From the NCBI GenBank assembly GCA_035545735.1, contig DASZXS010000061.1, positions 1 through 64,000 on the forward strand: DNA of 64,000 nucleotides, written 5' to 3'. Positions within the stretch are counted from its first letter, which is position 1, and the number at the start of each line of letters is the position of its first letter. Below, in pieces: positions 31,699-40,265 of this stretch. A model generated the notes under the pieces. The model was not told the DNA's origin. It worked only from the letters and a program-made list of their open reading frames with translations, and did not search any database. The DNA is from JAJYKC01 sp035545735 (GTDB taxonomy: Bacteria > Acidobacteriota > Terriglobia > Bryobacterales > Bryobacteraceae). A program made the position numbers and the translations under genes.

Positions 31699-34600
31699 AT
31701 GAGTCTACGGATCTCGCGCAATTTCTTAGCTGGCGTCCTTCTCGCCGTGCTCCTGGCGGCATCGGCGCTGGCGGCCGGGAACGTCTCCAGCCGCTATGCC
31801 TTGATCTTGAACGATCCGCCGGCCGCGGCGAGGTTCTCCTCCCGTGCGAGCCTGGCGACCGCGGATGCCCAAAGTTACCGGCTGCAGCTCGCTCGTACGC
31901 AGGCGGCACTGCGGCGAGATCTGGCCGGGCGCAATATTCGCGTCACCTCTTCGGTGAAAACGCTGTTAAACGCAGTCTTCGTAGTGGCCTCGTCGGACCG
32001 GGTCTCCGAGTTGCGCTCGCTGCCCGGCGTCAAGGGTGTGGTCCCGCTGCGCCGTTATCACTATGCGCTGAACCGCGCGACTCAATTGGTGGATGCTCCG
32101 GCCGCCTGGAGCACGCTGGGCGGCCTGGCGAGCGCCGGCAAGGGTATCAAAATCGCCATGCTCGATACGGGCATCGATCAAACCCACCCGGCGTTTCAGG
32201 ACTCCTCCCTCCCCGCTCCCCCCGGTTTCCCTGTCACGCCCGACCCCGACCCGGATTTCCCCTCCGATCCGAACTTCACGAACGCGAAGGTGATCATCGC
32301 GCGGAGCTATGTCTCGATGCTCGCCGCCGGCAGCGACCCCAACGACCCGGCGAAGGATTCGAGACCGGACGACTATTCCGCGCGTGACCGAATCGGACAC
32401 GGAACCGCGACAGCCAGTTGCGCGGGAGCCGTATCGAACGCCGGACCCGCGCTGACGTTCAATGGCATGGCGCCCGCCGCCTATCTCGGCAACTACAAGA
32501 TCTTCGGCTCGCCCACCCTGAACGACTATGCTACCGACGACGTGATCATCACGGCGCTCGAAGACGCCCTCAACGACGGTTTTGATATTGCATCCATCTC
32601 GCTGGGGAGCCTCGCGTTCTCCGGGCCGTTGGACGTCGATCCGCAAGCCTGTGGAGGAATTTGCGATCCGTCGGCCTACGCGGTGCAACAGGCGATTGAG
32701 CACGGCCTGGTGGTAGTGGCGGCGGCGGGCAATGACGGCGACGACACCGACATTCCGACTCTCGCCACCGTCGGCTCGCCGGCCGACGCTCCGCTGGCCA
32801 TCGCCGTGGGAGCGACGACGAACTCGCATGTCCTGGAGCCCGGAGTACGGGTTACCGGCTCGGGTGTTCCTTCCGATCTCGCATCGATTCCGGCGTCGTT
32901 GAGCGCGGACGGCCCCGAACCAAGCGGGACGCTTTCCGCCCCCCTGATCGACGCCGCGAAAGTGGGCGACGGCTACGCCTGTTCCGGCTTTTCGGCCGGC
33001 GCGCTGAGCGGCGCCTTTGCTCTGGTGGAACGAGGCGGATCGGGCACGGCATGCTCGTTCCTGACCAAGGTGACGAATGCGCAAAACGCGGGAGCGGCCG
33101 GCGTCGTCATTTACGACAATGTCACCGAAGGTCTCTTCAGTCCCAGTGGCCTCTCCTCAACCAACATCCCCGCGGTCTTGATTTCAAACAGCGACGGACT
33201 CAACCTCAAGACGTTCGCCGGCACGCACTCCGGATATCAGGTCACCCTCGACAGTAACGCCATGGAGATCCTGGTGCAAGACTACAACCAACTTGCCTCT
33301 TTCTCCTCGCTCGGGCCCGCGGTTGGGACCAACGCAATCAAGCCGGAGCTGGTGGCGCCGGGAACCAGTATTTACATGGCGACCGAGAATTACGACCCGC
33401 TTGGCCAACTCTATAGTCCGAGCCGGTATGCCGCGTTCGATGGAACCAGTTTCGCCACCCCGATCGTCGCCGGCGCGGCCGCGCTCGTCCTCCAGGCGCA
33501 TCCCACCTATAACCCGGCGCAGGTGAAATCGGCGCTGGTCAACACCGCGGCCCCCGCGGTCACCCAGGACACTTCGGGGAATCCGGTATCCATCCGCGAA
33601 ATCGGCGCCGGGCTTCTCGATACCAACGCGGCGATAAATCAGACCGTAACCGTCAATCCCGCCACCCTCTCGTTTGGAGCGTTGAACGGCATATCGTTGC
33701 CCCAAAGCCAGACACTCGCGTTCTCCAATTCCGGGTCAGCCACGGTAAACCTATCGTTCACGGTTTCCGCGTCCGCTTCCGCGGCCAATGCGTCCGTTTC
33801 GGTGAGCCCGTCCAGCCTCTCCATCGACGCCGGCGCCAGCGGATCGGTCCAAGTTACGCTGTCGGGCTCCACGCCGTCCGCCGGAGTTTACGAAGGCTTT
33901 GTGGTAGTGCAGGGAGCGCCACAGCCGCTTCGCATCCCTTATATGTTTCTGGTGGGCGATGGTATCGCGGCGAACATCATTCCCATGGCCGATTCAAGCT
34001 TCGACGGCACCGTCGGCCAGCAAATCCCCAGCAATCTTCTCCCGGAAGGAATCGCGTTCAAGGTGATCGACCAATATGGCCTGCCGGTCTCGAACGCTGC
34101 GGTTACCTTCTCCGTCCTGACTGGCCCCGGTCTCCAATCCGGGGCGACGCTCGGAACCGGCGCGAGCACCGTTACCGATCAGAATGGAATTGCCTTTGCC
34201 TCGCCGGTTCTCGGTCCAAACGTCGGCAATTACTCCTTCACGGGTTCGGCCGGGGGACTTACCACGGAGTTCGACGGCATAGCGCGCCTCCAGCCGGCCA
34301 TTAACGCGGGTGGAATCGTAAATGGCGCAAGCTTCGCCAGCGGAGAGGCGGTTGCGCCCGGATCTTACATCAGTATCTTCGGCGCGGGACTCAGCGACTT
34401 CACCGACTATGCCGCGTACCTGCCCTTGCCTCTTGCGATTGACTACGCCTCGGTCAGCTTCGACGTGCCTTCAGCCGGCGTGAGCGTTCCCGGCTATATG
34501 ATTTATGCCAGCCCGGGGCAGGTGAATCTACAGGTGCCGTGGGAGCTGCAAGGATATAACTCAGCCCAGGTGAAAGTAAGCGTGGATTTTTCCTTCGGCA

Positions 34601-35001
34601 ACGTGGTGAACCTCACTTTGGCGAATTACTCCCCGGCGTTCTTCGAGTTCTCGGCCGGCGTCGTCGCGGCGCTCGACGCAAATAACAAGCCCATCAGCGC
34701 AAGCAATCCGGCTGTTCCCGGGCAGGAGATTCAGATTTTCGCCAACGGCCTTGGGCCTGTCACGAACCAGCCTGCGTCGGGTAGCGCGGCGCTAGCCAAC
34801 CCATTATCGAAAACCACCACCACGCCCGAGGTCACCATCGCCGGACTGTCGGTCCCCGTGAGCTTTTCCGGCCTGGCCCCCGGGTTTCCAGGACTGTACC
34901 AGGTCAACGTTCAGGTTCCTCAAGTCGGCGCGGGCGACCACACCGTTACCCTCTCCATCGGAGGGGTTGCTGCCCGGAAATCGTCGATTCAGATTCAATA
35001 G
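31699..35001 (+). CDS. Secreted subtilisin-like protease with TIGR03437 C-terminal domain
   Basis: An 1100-residue S8 serine endopeptidase for extracellular protein breakdown. Order: signal peptide (to about residue 28); inhibitor I9-like prodomain (to about 115); catalytic domain with Asp in IAMLDTGIDQTH, His in GHGTATASCAGA and Ser in DGTSFATPIVAGA; a PA (protease-associated) insert between His and Ser (CSGFSAGALSGAFALVERGG, AGAAGVVIYDN); an Ig-like beta domain (about 645-755); an Ig/invasin-like domain (about 780-870); and a C-terminal domain starting GGIVNGASFASGEAVAPG, typical of the TIGR03437 family amplified in Solibacter. All triad residues are present. Confidence 0.93.
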   Translation: MSLRISRNFLAGVLLAVLLAASALAAGNVSSRYALILNDPPAAARFSSRASLATADAQSYRLQLARTQAALRRDLAGRNIRVTSSVKTLLNAVFVVASSDRVSELRSLPGVKGVVPLRRYHYALNRATQLVDAPAAWSTLGGLASAGKGIKIAMLDTGIDQTHPAFQDSSLPAPPGFPVTPDPDPDFPSDPNFTNAKVIIARSYVSMLAAGSDPNDPAKDSRPDDYSARDRIGHGTATASCAGAVSNAGPALTFNGMAPAAYLGNYKIFGSPTLNDYATDDVIITALEDALNDGFDIASISLGSLAFSGPLDVDPQACGGICDPSAYAVQQAIEHGLVVVAAAGNDGDDTDIPTLATVGSPADAPLAIAVGATTNSHVLEPGVRVTGSGVPSDLASIPASLSADGPEPSGTLSAPLIDAAKVGDGYACSGFSAGALSGAFALVERGGSGTACSFLTKVTNAQNAGAAGVVIYDNVTEGLFSPSGLSSTNIPAVLISNSDGLNLKTFAGTHSGYQVTLDSNAMEILVQDYNQLASFSSLGPAVGTNAIKPELVAPGTSIYMATENYDPLGQLYSPSRYAAFDGTSFATPIVAGAAALVLQAHPTYNPAQVKSALVNTAAPAVTQDTSGNPVSIREIGAGLLDTNAAINQTVTVNPATLSFGALNGISLPQSQTLAFSNSGSATVNLSFTVSASASAANASVSVSPSSLSIDAGASGSVQVTLSGSTPSAGVYEGFVVVQGAPQPLRIPYMFLVGDGIAANIIPMADSSFDGTVGQQIPSNLLPEGIAFKVIDQYGLPVSNAAVTFSVLTGPGLQSGATLGTGASTVTDQNGIAFASPVLGPNVGNYSFTGSAGGLTTEFDGIARLQPAINAGGIVNGASFASGEAVAPGSYISIFGAGLSDFTDYAAYLPLPLAIDYASVSFDVPSAGVSVPGYMIYASPGQVNLQVPWELQGYNSAQVKVSVDFSFGNVVNLTLANYSPAFFEFSAGVVAALDANNKPISASNPAVPGQEIQIFANGLGPVTNQPASGSAALANPLSKTTTTPEVTIAGLSVPVSFSGLAPGFPGLYQVNVQVPQVGAGDHTVTLSIGGVAARKSSIQIQ

Positions 35002-35015
35002 TCCTCTGGTGGTCA

Positions 35016-35047
35016 TTGGCAGCACCACACTACTGTGGTGTTATAAT
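35016..35047 (+). promoter_or_regulatory. phhA promoter with overlapping operator-like dyad
   Basis: A perfect TATAAT lies at 35042-35047, 18 bp upstream of the phhA ATG, with a possible -35 TTGGCA at 35016-35021 (20-bp spacing, long). The spacer holds a perfect inverted repeat CACCACA (35023-35029) / TGTGGTG (35034-35040) around CTAC. A repressor bound here would block RNA polymerase. The hairpin could alternatively be part of the end of the protease transcript, but no T-run follows. Confidence 0.55.
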
Positions 35048-35065
35048 GGACGCAGGAGGTGTGCG

Positions 35066-35983
35066 ATGCCGGCGATCGAATCTGTTTCCGTCGGATTAAC
35101 CACCGGCGAAGCCCCCTTCATCGAGAATGCCCGCCGCGCCGGTGAGCTTTATATCGAACAACCTTACGAGCTTTATTCCGAGCAGAACCAAGAGACCTGG
35201 CGCACGCTTTGCTCCCGTATGCGGTCGCGGTGGGAGCGCTACGCGAACGAATATTTCTTAAAAGGCGTCCGGTCCCTATGCCTCGATCCGCACAGGATTC
35301 CAAAGCTCGAAGACGTCAACCGTTTCCTCGATCCGCTTACCGGATTCCAGACCAAAGCAGTGAGCGGGTACGTGCCAGCGTTTCTGTTTTTCGATTGTCT
35401 TCGCAATCGCCGGTTCCCCACCACCATCACGATCCGCCGCCCGGACCGGTTGGATTATCTTCCCGAGCCGGATATCTTCCACGACGTCGCCGGACACGTT
35501 CCCATGCACACGGACCCCAATTTCGCCGAGGCTCTGGTCCGGTTCGGCGAGTGCGCGCACACCGCCGTCGAAGTCGTGTCGGGAATTCGCGATCATGAAG
35601 CTAAGATTCATGCGGTAACCAACATCGTGAAAGCCATGGCGCGCTTCTTCTGGTTCACCGTCGAGTTCGGACTGATGCGCTCCGGCGCCGGCTTGAGAGT
35701 CTATGGCAGCGGGCTGCTGAGTTCTTACGGCGAAATCGAACATTCCATCGAGTCGCCCGGCGTTCAGCGTTACCCGATTCAGCTCGAATGGGCCATCAAC
35801 CAGCCTTTCGAAATCGACCACTTCCAGCCGCTTCTTTTTATCGTGGACTCCTTCGACCATCTGTTCGGGCTTGCCGGCCAATTAGAGCAGTGGATGAAAG
35901 CGGGGAAGCTGAACAACGTCGCCCCTGGCGAACCGCGCGTCAATGAGCACGATCTGGAAAGCTTCCTGGCCGCATCGAAGTGA
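35066..35983 (+). CDS. phhA: Phenylalanine 4-hydroxylase
   Basis: Pterin- and iron-dependent enzyme converting L-phenylalanine to L-tyrosine. The 305-residue protein is bacterial PhhA size. The iron ligands appear in DIFHDVAGHVPMHTD (two His) and in FWFTVEFGLM (Glu); the pterin/aromatic pocket region FLDPLTGFQTKAVSGYVPAFLFFDCL is also conserved. The ATG at 35066 is well supported by AGGAGGTG 5 nt upstream. It follows the subtilase by 64 nt but has its own promoter. It feeds tyrosine to the HPPD/fumarylacetoacetase pathway found elsewhere in the window; no pterin carbinolamine dehydratase is nearby. Confidence 0.96.
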   Translation: MPAIESVSVGLTTGEAPFIENARRAGELYIEQPYELYSEQNQETWRTLCSRMRSRWERYANEYFLKGVRSLCLDPHRIPKLEDVNRFLDPLTGFQTKAVSGYVPAFLFFDCLRNRRFPTTITIRRPDRLDYLPEPDIFHDVAGHVPMHTDPNFAEALVRFGECAHTAVEVVSGIRDHEAKIHAVTNIVKAMARFFWFTVEFGLMRSGAGLRVYGSGLLSSYGEIEHSIESPGVQRYPIQLEWAINQPFEIDHFQPLLFIVDSFDHLFGLAGQLEQWMKAGKLNNVAPGEPRVNEHDLESFLAASK

Positions 35984-36028
35984 CCGCGTAACCGGACGAT
36001 TGAGCCCCGATCGGGCCATAATAGGACT

Positions 36029-36934
36029 ATGAAGATCTGCCGGGCGCTCGCGGTGTGCGCCTTTTGCACCCTATCCGCCTTCGCTCAGAATACGACCGGC
36101 GATACCGCATGGCTCAACGCCGCGGAATTGCCGCAAGTGGATTTCAAAGGGCTGACACCCTCGCAGAAGACGCAGGCGCTCAAGGCGCTGCGCAAGGAAT
36201 CCTGCACCTGCGGGTGCGAGATGCGTCTCGCCCAATGCCGTGTGGAGGATCCCGCTTGCAGCGATAGCAAGGCGCTGGCAGCGGTGGCCGTCGCGGCCGC
36301 CAAAGAAGGAAAAACGCTGGCGGAGATTCATACCGCCCTGGAGAAATCACCCCTTGCCCGAGCGCGCGCCAGCGAGAACCGCACGCTGGGAGATCCGGTG
36401 GAAATACCAGTCGCGGGGGCTCCGGAGCGCGGCCCGAAAAACGCTCGTATCACGCTGGTGGAATTCTCCGACTTCGAATGCCCTTACTGCTCTCGCGCCA
36501 CTCCCGCGATTGCGGAACTCCTTAAGGCATATCCGCAGGATACGCGGCTGATCTACAAACAGTTCCCGCTCGACATGCATCCCCACGCGCGCATGGCCGC
36601 CGCCGCCGCGCTCGCGGCCGGTGACCAGGGCAAATTCTGGGAGATGCACGACAAGCTGTTCGCGAACTACAACCGGCTCTCGCGCGAGCGAATCGTCGAG
36701 CTAGCCAAGGAACTGAGCCTCGACATGAGCCGCTTTCAAAAAGATCTGGACTCCGGAAAATATGAAACCCGCATCGAGCGCGACCTCAACGACGGCGTAC
36801 AGGCCGGCGTTCAAGGCACGCCCACGCTTTTCGTGAACGGCAAGCGCTACAACGGGGCTATCACGCTGGCGGCGCTGAAACCCGTGCTCGACGGTGAGTT
36901 GAAGGCGTCCGGACAGCTGGCGAAAGCGCGCTAG
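36029..36934 (+). CDS. Secreted DsbA-like thioredoxin protein with Cys-rich N-terminal domain
   Basis: A 301-residue exported protein. After the signal peptide (ALAVCAFCTLSAFAQ) comes an 80-residue domain with a dense cysteine motif, SCTCGCEMRLAQC then ACSDS, similar to short CxCxC modules seen next to thioredoxin folds in Acidobacteria. From about residue 130 follows a DsbA/thioredoxin_4 domain: LVEFSDFECPYCSRATP with the CPYC active site, helical insert, and GTPTLFVNGKRY with the cis-Pro. Likely a periplasmic disulfide oxidase/isomerase or a carrier passing electrons between the two cysteine centres. Its stop codon overlaps the convergent YbjQ gene stop (shared CTAG). Confidence 0.9.
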   Translation: MKICRALAVCAFCTLSAFAQNTTGDTAWLNAAELPQVDFKGLTPSQKTQALKALRKESCTCGCEMRLAQCRVEDPACSDSKALAAVAVAAAKEGKTLAEIHTALEKSPLARARASENRTLGDPVEIPVAGAPERGPKNARITLVEFSDFECPYCSRATPAIAELLKAYPQDTRLIYKQFPLDMHPHARMAAAAALAAGDQGKFWEMHDKLFANYNRLSRERIVELAKELSLDMSRFQKDLDSGKYETRIERDLNDGVQAGVQGTPTLFVNGKRYNGAITLAALKPVLDGELKASGQLAKAR

Positions 36935-37302
36935 CTCCGCTCCTTCTCCACCACCACCGCGGTCCCATAGCAGAGCACTTCACTCACGCCCTGCATCAGT
37001 TCCGTCGCGTCATATCGCACACCGATAATCGCGTTCGCGCCGGACGCCGCCGCATGCTCCACCATTAATTGATACGCGTGGGCGCGCGTCTGCTCGCACA
37101 GGTTGGTAAGCAGGGTGATATTCCCTCCGATCACCGTCTGCAGCGCCGCGCCCATAGTCCCGAGCAGGGAACGGGACCGCACCACAATCCCCCGCACCAA
37201 CCCGCGCGTGCTTGTCACACGATACCCATCGAGGGTGAATGCCGTAGTCACCATGCTAGGATCAAGCGAAGCGCGAGATTGCTCGCCAAACGGGTTTGCC
37301 AT
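36931..37302 (-). CDS. YbjQ/UPF0145 family protein
   Basis: A 123-residue cytosolic protein of the YbjQ (UPF0145, putative heavy-metal-binding) family. Family blocks: DGYRVTSTRGLVRGIVVRSRSLLG near residue 25, and ANAIIGVRYDATELMQGVSEVLCYGTAVVV at the C-terminus. The ATG at 37302 has GGAAGGAG 7 nt upstream; longer in-frame versions are rejected. The family forms a pentameric beta/alpha ring and has no proven role. It is divergent from the phosphatase gene with only 4 bp between the two ATG codons, and its stop overlaps the DsbA-like gene. Confidence 0.92.
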   Translation of the reverse strand: MANPFGEQSRASLDPSMVTTAFTLDGYRVTSTRGLVRGIVVRSRSLLGTMGAALQTVIGGNITLLTNLCEQTRAHAYQLMVEHAAASGANAIIGVRYDATELMQGVSEVLCYGTAVVVEKERS

Positions 37303-37306
37303 ATCG

Positions 37307-38230
37307 ATGCTCCTTCCAGTACGTGATTCCAGGCTAACGCGGCGATACGCCGTATGGCTGCTCTTCTTCGCGTGCTTTCCTCTTCTGGCGCAAAGCGATA
37401 TCGGAGCCGTGGTTCCCGAGGATAAACCGATTCGCGCCGCCGCGCTTGGCGACTTCGGCACCGGAGGCAAAGACGAGATCGATGTGGTGCGCGCCATCGC
37501 CCGCGAGGATCACGACAAGCCTTTCCAACTCGGCCTTACGCTCGGCGATAATTTTTATCGCTGCGGCGTCCGCGGCGTGGACGATCCAATCTGGAAGCGG
37601 GTATGGTCCAGTTTTTTCGACCCCCTCGGCATCCCCTTTTATGCGACTCTGGGAAACCACGACTACGGGCGCGGCGCGGGGCCGGTCTGCCTGGGCGCTC
37701 ACACCGACCCCGCCGCCGAGGTCGCGTTCACCCAACGAAGCGCCACTTGGCGGATGCCAGCCCGGTACTACCGCTTCAGCGCCGGTCCGGTGGAATTCCT
37801 TGCGCTCGACACCGAAGAGTGGGGAGAGGATGAGCGGCAATGGGTGCAGCAGCGCTTGGCCGTCCGCCCTCCCGGAATTCACTGGGTCGTCGTCTATGGG
37901 CATCATCCGATCTTCTCTTCGGGGCGTCACGGCGGAACCGCGAAATTACGCTCTCAACTCCTGCCCCTTTTGAAACGCGCGAAGGTGGATGCTTATATCT
38001 CCGGCCATGACCACGATATGGAACATCTCCGCGCGGACGGGATCGATTTTTTCGTGGCGGGCGGAGGCGGGGCGTCCACCTACAGCGTCTCGCGCCGCGA
38101 TCCCCATTCCCTTTTCGCCTTCCGGCAGCATGGATTTCTCGTATTGGAGGCGGATTCGCAGGCGCTGCGCGTCCGGCTGCTCGACACGCATGGAAAGGTT
38201 TTGGGAACTCCGTTCGTGAAAACCACGTAA
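37307..38230 (+). CDS. Secreted metallophosphoesterase, purple acid phosphatase-like
   Basis: A 307-residue calcineurin-like metallophosphatase resembling tartrate-resistant (type 5) acid phosphatases. A signal peptide (YAVWLLFFACFPLLAQ) precedes all five metal-site blocks: ALGDFGTGG, LGDNFYRCGV (with the Tyr that gives purple phosphatases their colour), LGNHDYG, YGHHPIFSSG and SGHDHDMEH. It probably releases phosphate from organic esters outside the cytoplasm. The ATG at 37307 is the only in-frame candidate near the leader; it has no clear ribosome site and is just 4 bp from the divergent YbjQ start, so the true start is less certain than the function. Confidence 0.9.
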   Translation: MLLPVRDSRLTRRYAVWLLFFACFPLLAQSDIGAVVPEDKPIRAAALGDFGTGGKDEIDVVRAIAREDHDKPFQLGLTLGDNFYRCGVRGVDDPIWKRVWSSFFDPLGIPFYATLGNHDYGRGAGPVCLGAHTDPAAEVAFTQRSATWRMPARYYRFSAGPVEFLALDTEEWGEDERQWVQQRLAVRPPGIHWVVVYGHHPIFSSGRHGGTAKLRSQLLPLLKRAKVDAYISGHDHDMEHLRADGIDFFVAGGGGASTYSVSRRDPHSLFAFRQHGFLVLEADSQALRVRLLDTHGKVLGTPFVKTT

Positions 38231-38263
38231 ACAGAGACAGGACGCCGGATAAAAGGAAACCAC

Positions 38264-38527
38264 ATGGGCCTGGATCAGTTTGTTGAGGAAATCCAAGTAT
38301 TAGGCCGCGACCTGGTGGAGAAGGTCAAGATGCTCATTCACGAAGGCAACGTGAACCGCATCATCATCAAGGACACCAAGGGCAACACCTTCATTGAGAT
38401 TCCCATCACCTTCGCCGCGATCGGCGTCATCGCCGCTCCCATCCTGGCGGCGGTGGGAGCGATCTCGGCCATGGCTGCGGATTTCAAAATCGTCGTGGAA
38501 CGGACCGAGCCAAAACCGCAGGCCTAG
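38264..38527 (+). CDS. DUF4342 family protein
   Basis: An 87-residue DUF4342 protein. The family pattern is clear: EEIQVLGRDLVEKVKMLIHEGNVNRIIIKDTKG, then FIEIPITFAAIGVIAAPILAAVGAIS, a hydrophobic hairpin, and a short C-terminal strand (FKIVVER). AAAGGAAACC upstream is a good ribosome site. Members are small bacterial proteins of unknown function, sometimes fused to UBA-like domains; the hydrophobic segment suggests membrane association. It follows the phosphatase by 33 nt and may share its transcript. Confidence 0.9.
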   Translation: MGLDQFVEEIQVLGRDLVEKVKMLIHEGNVNRIIIKDTKGNTFIEIPITFAAIGVIAAPILAAVGAISAMAADFKIVVERTEPKPQA

Positions 38528-38553
38528 GTTAACTGTCCACAAGCGGCGCGTCC

Positions 38554-39444
38554 CTACTTCACAATTGCGACCCTGGCAACGTTCATCATGGGCATGTCCC
38601 CCGAGTACGCGACCGTTCCGTTTCGCATGGACGTTGCCGTGACATAGCCCTCCGTACCGCTCTCAAAGAACCTTCGCCCTGCCGCCTGCCAGAAATCCTT
38701 GATTGCATGTGGTAATGGAGGCGCGGCGGCCCGGTTCGAATAGGGGTCGCGAATTTGAATTGCCCAGACCGCACCGCCCTTGTCCAGGTATGCTTCATAA
38801 AGCCACTCGCTGCGGCCGCGGCTGTTTTCGCCGCGAGGGGTTTTCAGGGGAACCGATTCGCGCCGGTCCGCCAGTGTGGTCCCGTTCTGCCGGTCCCGGC
38901 ATTTGCCATCGGGCTTGCAGTTCGCGTGAATCTCGTAATAGAAGTACACCGTCCCGTCGGTGGGGCGCCCTTGCAAATACCGGTCAAATCCAAACTCGGT
39001 CGCGGCGCGGTAGCACGGCTCGTCGTGAAAGAAAACCGACTGAATCAGCGTCTGCCCGCCATAGATGACTTCCCCGCCCGTAAACCCAAGTTGCACGGCA
39101 ATACCCTTCCCACCGGCGATCTTCCCCCTGCGGTAGGAATTGAGCGGATAACGGTAGACGGGACCCGTCAAAGGGCCTTTCCAGGACTCGCCGTCCCTTT
39201 GATACAGGGCAACCCCGGTACTTTCGCCGGCACCGCATTCTTCGGACATCCCGCCCTTGGACTGCGCCGGAAATGGTAGAGAAAATTCGTATCCGGCGGC
39301 TGCCCGCGGTTCTGGCACAGTTTCGAAAGACATGAATCGAAAACTCACCGCTGAGAGCGGAGTCCAGCAGGGGTAAGGGCAATCCCCAGCGCGAGTAGTC
39401 CAAACGGCAGCGAACAGAAACCCGGCGATGGCGGGCCACTTCAC
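38554..39444 (-). CDS. Secreted protein of unknown function
   Basis: A 296-residue protein with a signal peptide (AIAGFLFAAVWTTRAG) directly followed by a Cys pair (CPYPC), and further cysteines (EECG, EPCY, NCKPDGKC) that could form disulfides. The mature part looks beta-rich (GKGIAVQLGFTGGEVIYGGQTLIQSVFFHD; GTVYFYYEIHANC), with no catalytic motif I recognise. It ends near DUF4342 (convergent) and is 42 nt downstream of the ECF sigma gene on the same strand, so it may be co-transcribed with it and be part of its regulon. Confidence 0.7.
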   Translation of the reverse strand: MKWPAIAGFLFAAVWTTRAGDCPYPCWTPLSAVSFRFMSFETVPEPRAAAGYEFSLPFPAQSKGGMSEECGAGESTGVALYQRDGESWKGPLTGPVYRYPLNSYRRGKIAGGKGIAVQLGFTGGEVIYGGQTLIQSVFFHDEPCYRAATEFGFDRYLQGRPTDGTVYFYYEIHANCKPDGKCRDRQNGTTLADRRESVPLKTPRGENSRGRSEWLYEAYLDKGGAVWAIQIRDPYSNRAAAPPLPHAIKDFWQAAGRRFFESGTEGYVTATSMRNGTVAYSGDMPMMNVARVAIVK

Positions 39445-39486
39445 ATAGTGATAAACCCGGGAACTTTCCGTTCCACTCGCAGGCGC

Positions 39487-40155
39487 CTACTTCACGGCGA
39501 TGCGGCGGAAAACGTTTTGCACAATGACGTCACAGCGCGAGAGATGGAACGAAAACGTCTCGGCGGCGGCGATGCCGGCATGCTGTTCGATATCCGAACG
39601 GAGCATCAGGCGGGCGCGATGCAGGCGCGTTTTGACGGTGTCCTCCGTCACGCCAAGGCAGTCGGCGGATTCGGCGACGCTGAGACCCTCCACCGCCCGC
39701 AGCATGAATACCGAGCGGAAACCTTCCGGAAGCGCGGAAATCGCTCGCTCCAACAACTCTTTTAGCTCAAGGTTATAGGCCTGCTGCTCGGGATTCTTCA
39801 TCTCGCTCCACTTGCTTTCCGCCTCCGGCTCAAGCTCTTCCAGGCGCCCTCGCATCCGGCGTCTCGCCAGCGCCTCGTATACCGCGATTTTCGTGAGCCA
39901 CGTGGAGAATTTCGCCGCGCCCGCAAAAGTGTTCAGTTTGTGAAAGGCACGGACGTACGCCTCCTGCATCACGTCCTCGGCTTCGGCGTCGTTACCCAGG
40001 ATGGAATACGCCACCCGGTATAAGCGCTGGTTATAGCGCCGCATCAGAACTTCGTAGACGGCGGTCTCACCCGCAAGCACTCTCTGAACCGCCTCTTCAT
40101 CCGTAATCCCGGCGCCCACCAAACCCGGGTCTACCAATGGCATTGCCTGTAGCAT
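39487..40155 (-). CDS. ECF-type RNA polymerase sigma factor
   Basis: A 222-residue sigma-70 family extracytoplasmic-function factor. Region 2 is YEVLMRRYNQRLYRVAYSILGNDAEAEDVMQEAYVRAFHKLNTFAGAAKFSTWLTKIA; region 4 is LPEGFRSVFMLRAVEGLSVAESADCLGVTEDTVKTRLHRARLMLR, the helix-turn-helix that reads the -35 box. An extra C-terminal tail (about 25 residues) lacks a zinc motif. No anti-sigma factor with a ZAS domain is adjacent, so control may be transcriptional or by a distant partner. GGGAGG precedes the ATG at 40155. The promoter at 40177-40204 matches an ECF consensus, suggesting it drives its own gene. Confidence 0.95.
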   Translation of the reverse strand: MLQAMPLVDPGLVGAGITDEEAVQRVLAGETAVYEVLMRRYNQRLYRVAYSILGNDAEAEDVMQEAYVRAFHKLNTFAGAAKFSTWLTKIAVYEALARRRMRGRLEELEPEAESKWSEMKNPEQQAYNLELKELLERAISALPEGFRSVFMLRAVEGLSVAESADCLGVTEDTVKTRLHRARLMLRSDIEQHAGIAAAETFSFHLSRCDVIVQNVFRRIAVK

Positions 40156-40176
40156 GGCGCAGCCTCCCTATCTTTC

Positions 40177-40204
40177 ATAGAGTTTCGACCCGCCAAAAGG
40201 TTCC
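40177..40204 (-). promoter_or_regulatory. ECF-type promoter of the sigma factor gene
   Basis: On the minus strand GGAACCT (40204-40198) and TCTAT (40181-40177) are separated by exactly 16 bp, close to the sigma-E-type consensus GGAACTT-N16-TCTRA. Transcription would begin about 15 nt before the sigma gene ATG, just including its ribosome site. Confidence 0.6.
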
Positions 40205-40265
40205 GAAATAAATTCACGTCACCATCCGCGCCCTTCCAGCTCTGTACGAGTGGAAGGAAGATCAA

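Noticed and set aside
38725..38745. tRNA T-loop-like GGTTCGAAT
   Set aside because: It lies inside a coding sequence and no acceptor stem or anticodon arm can be drawn around it.
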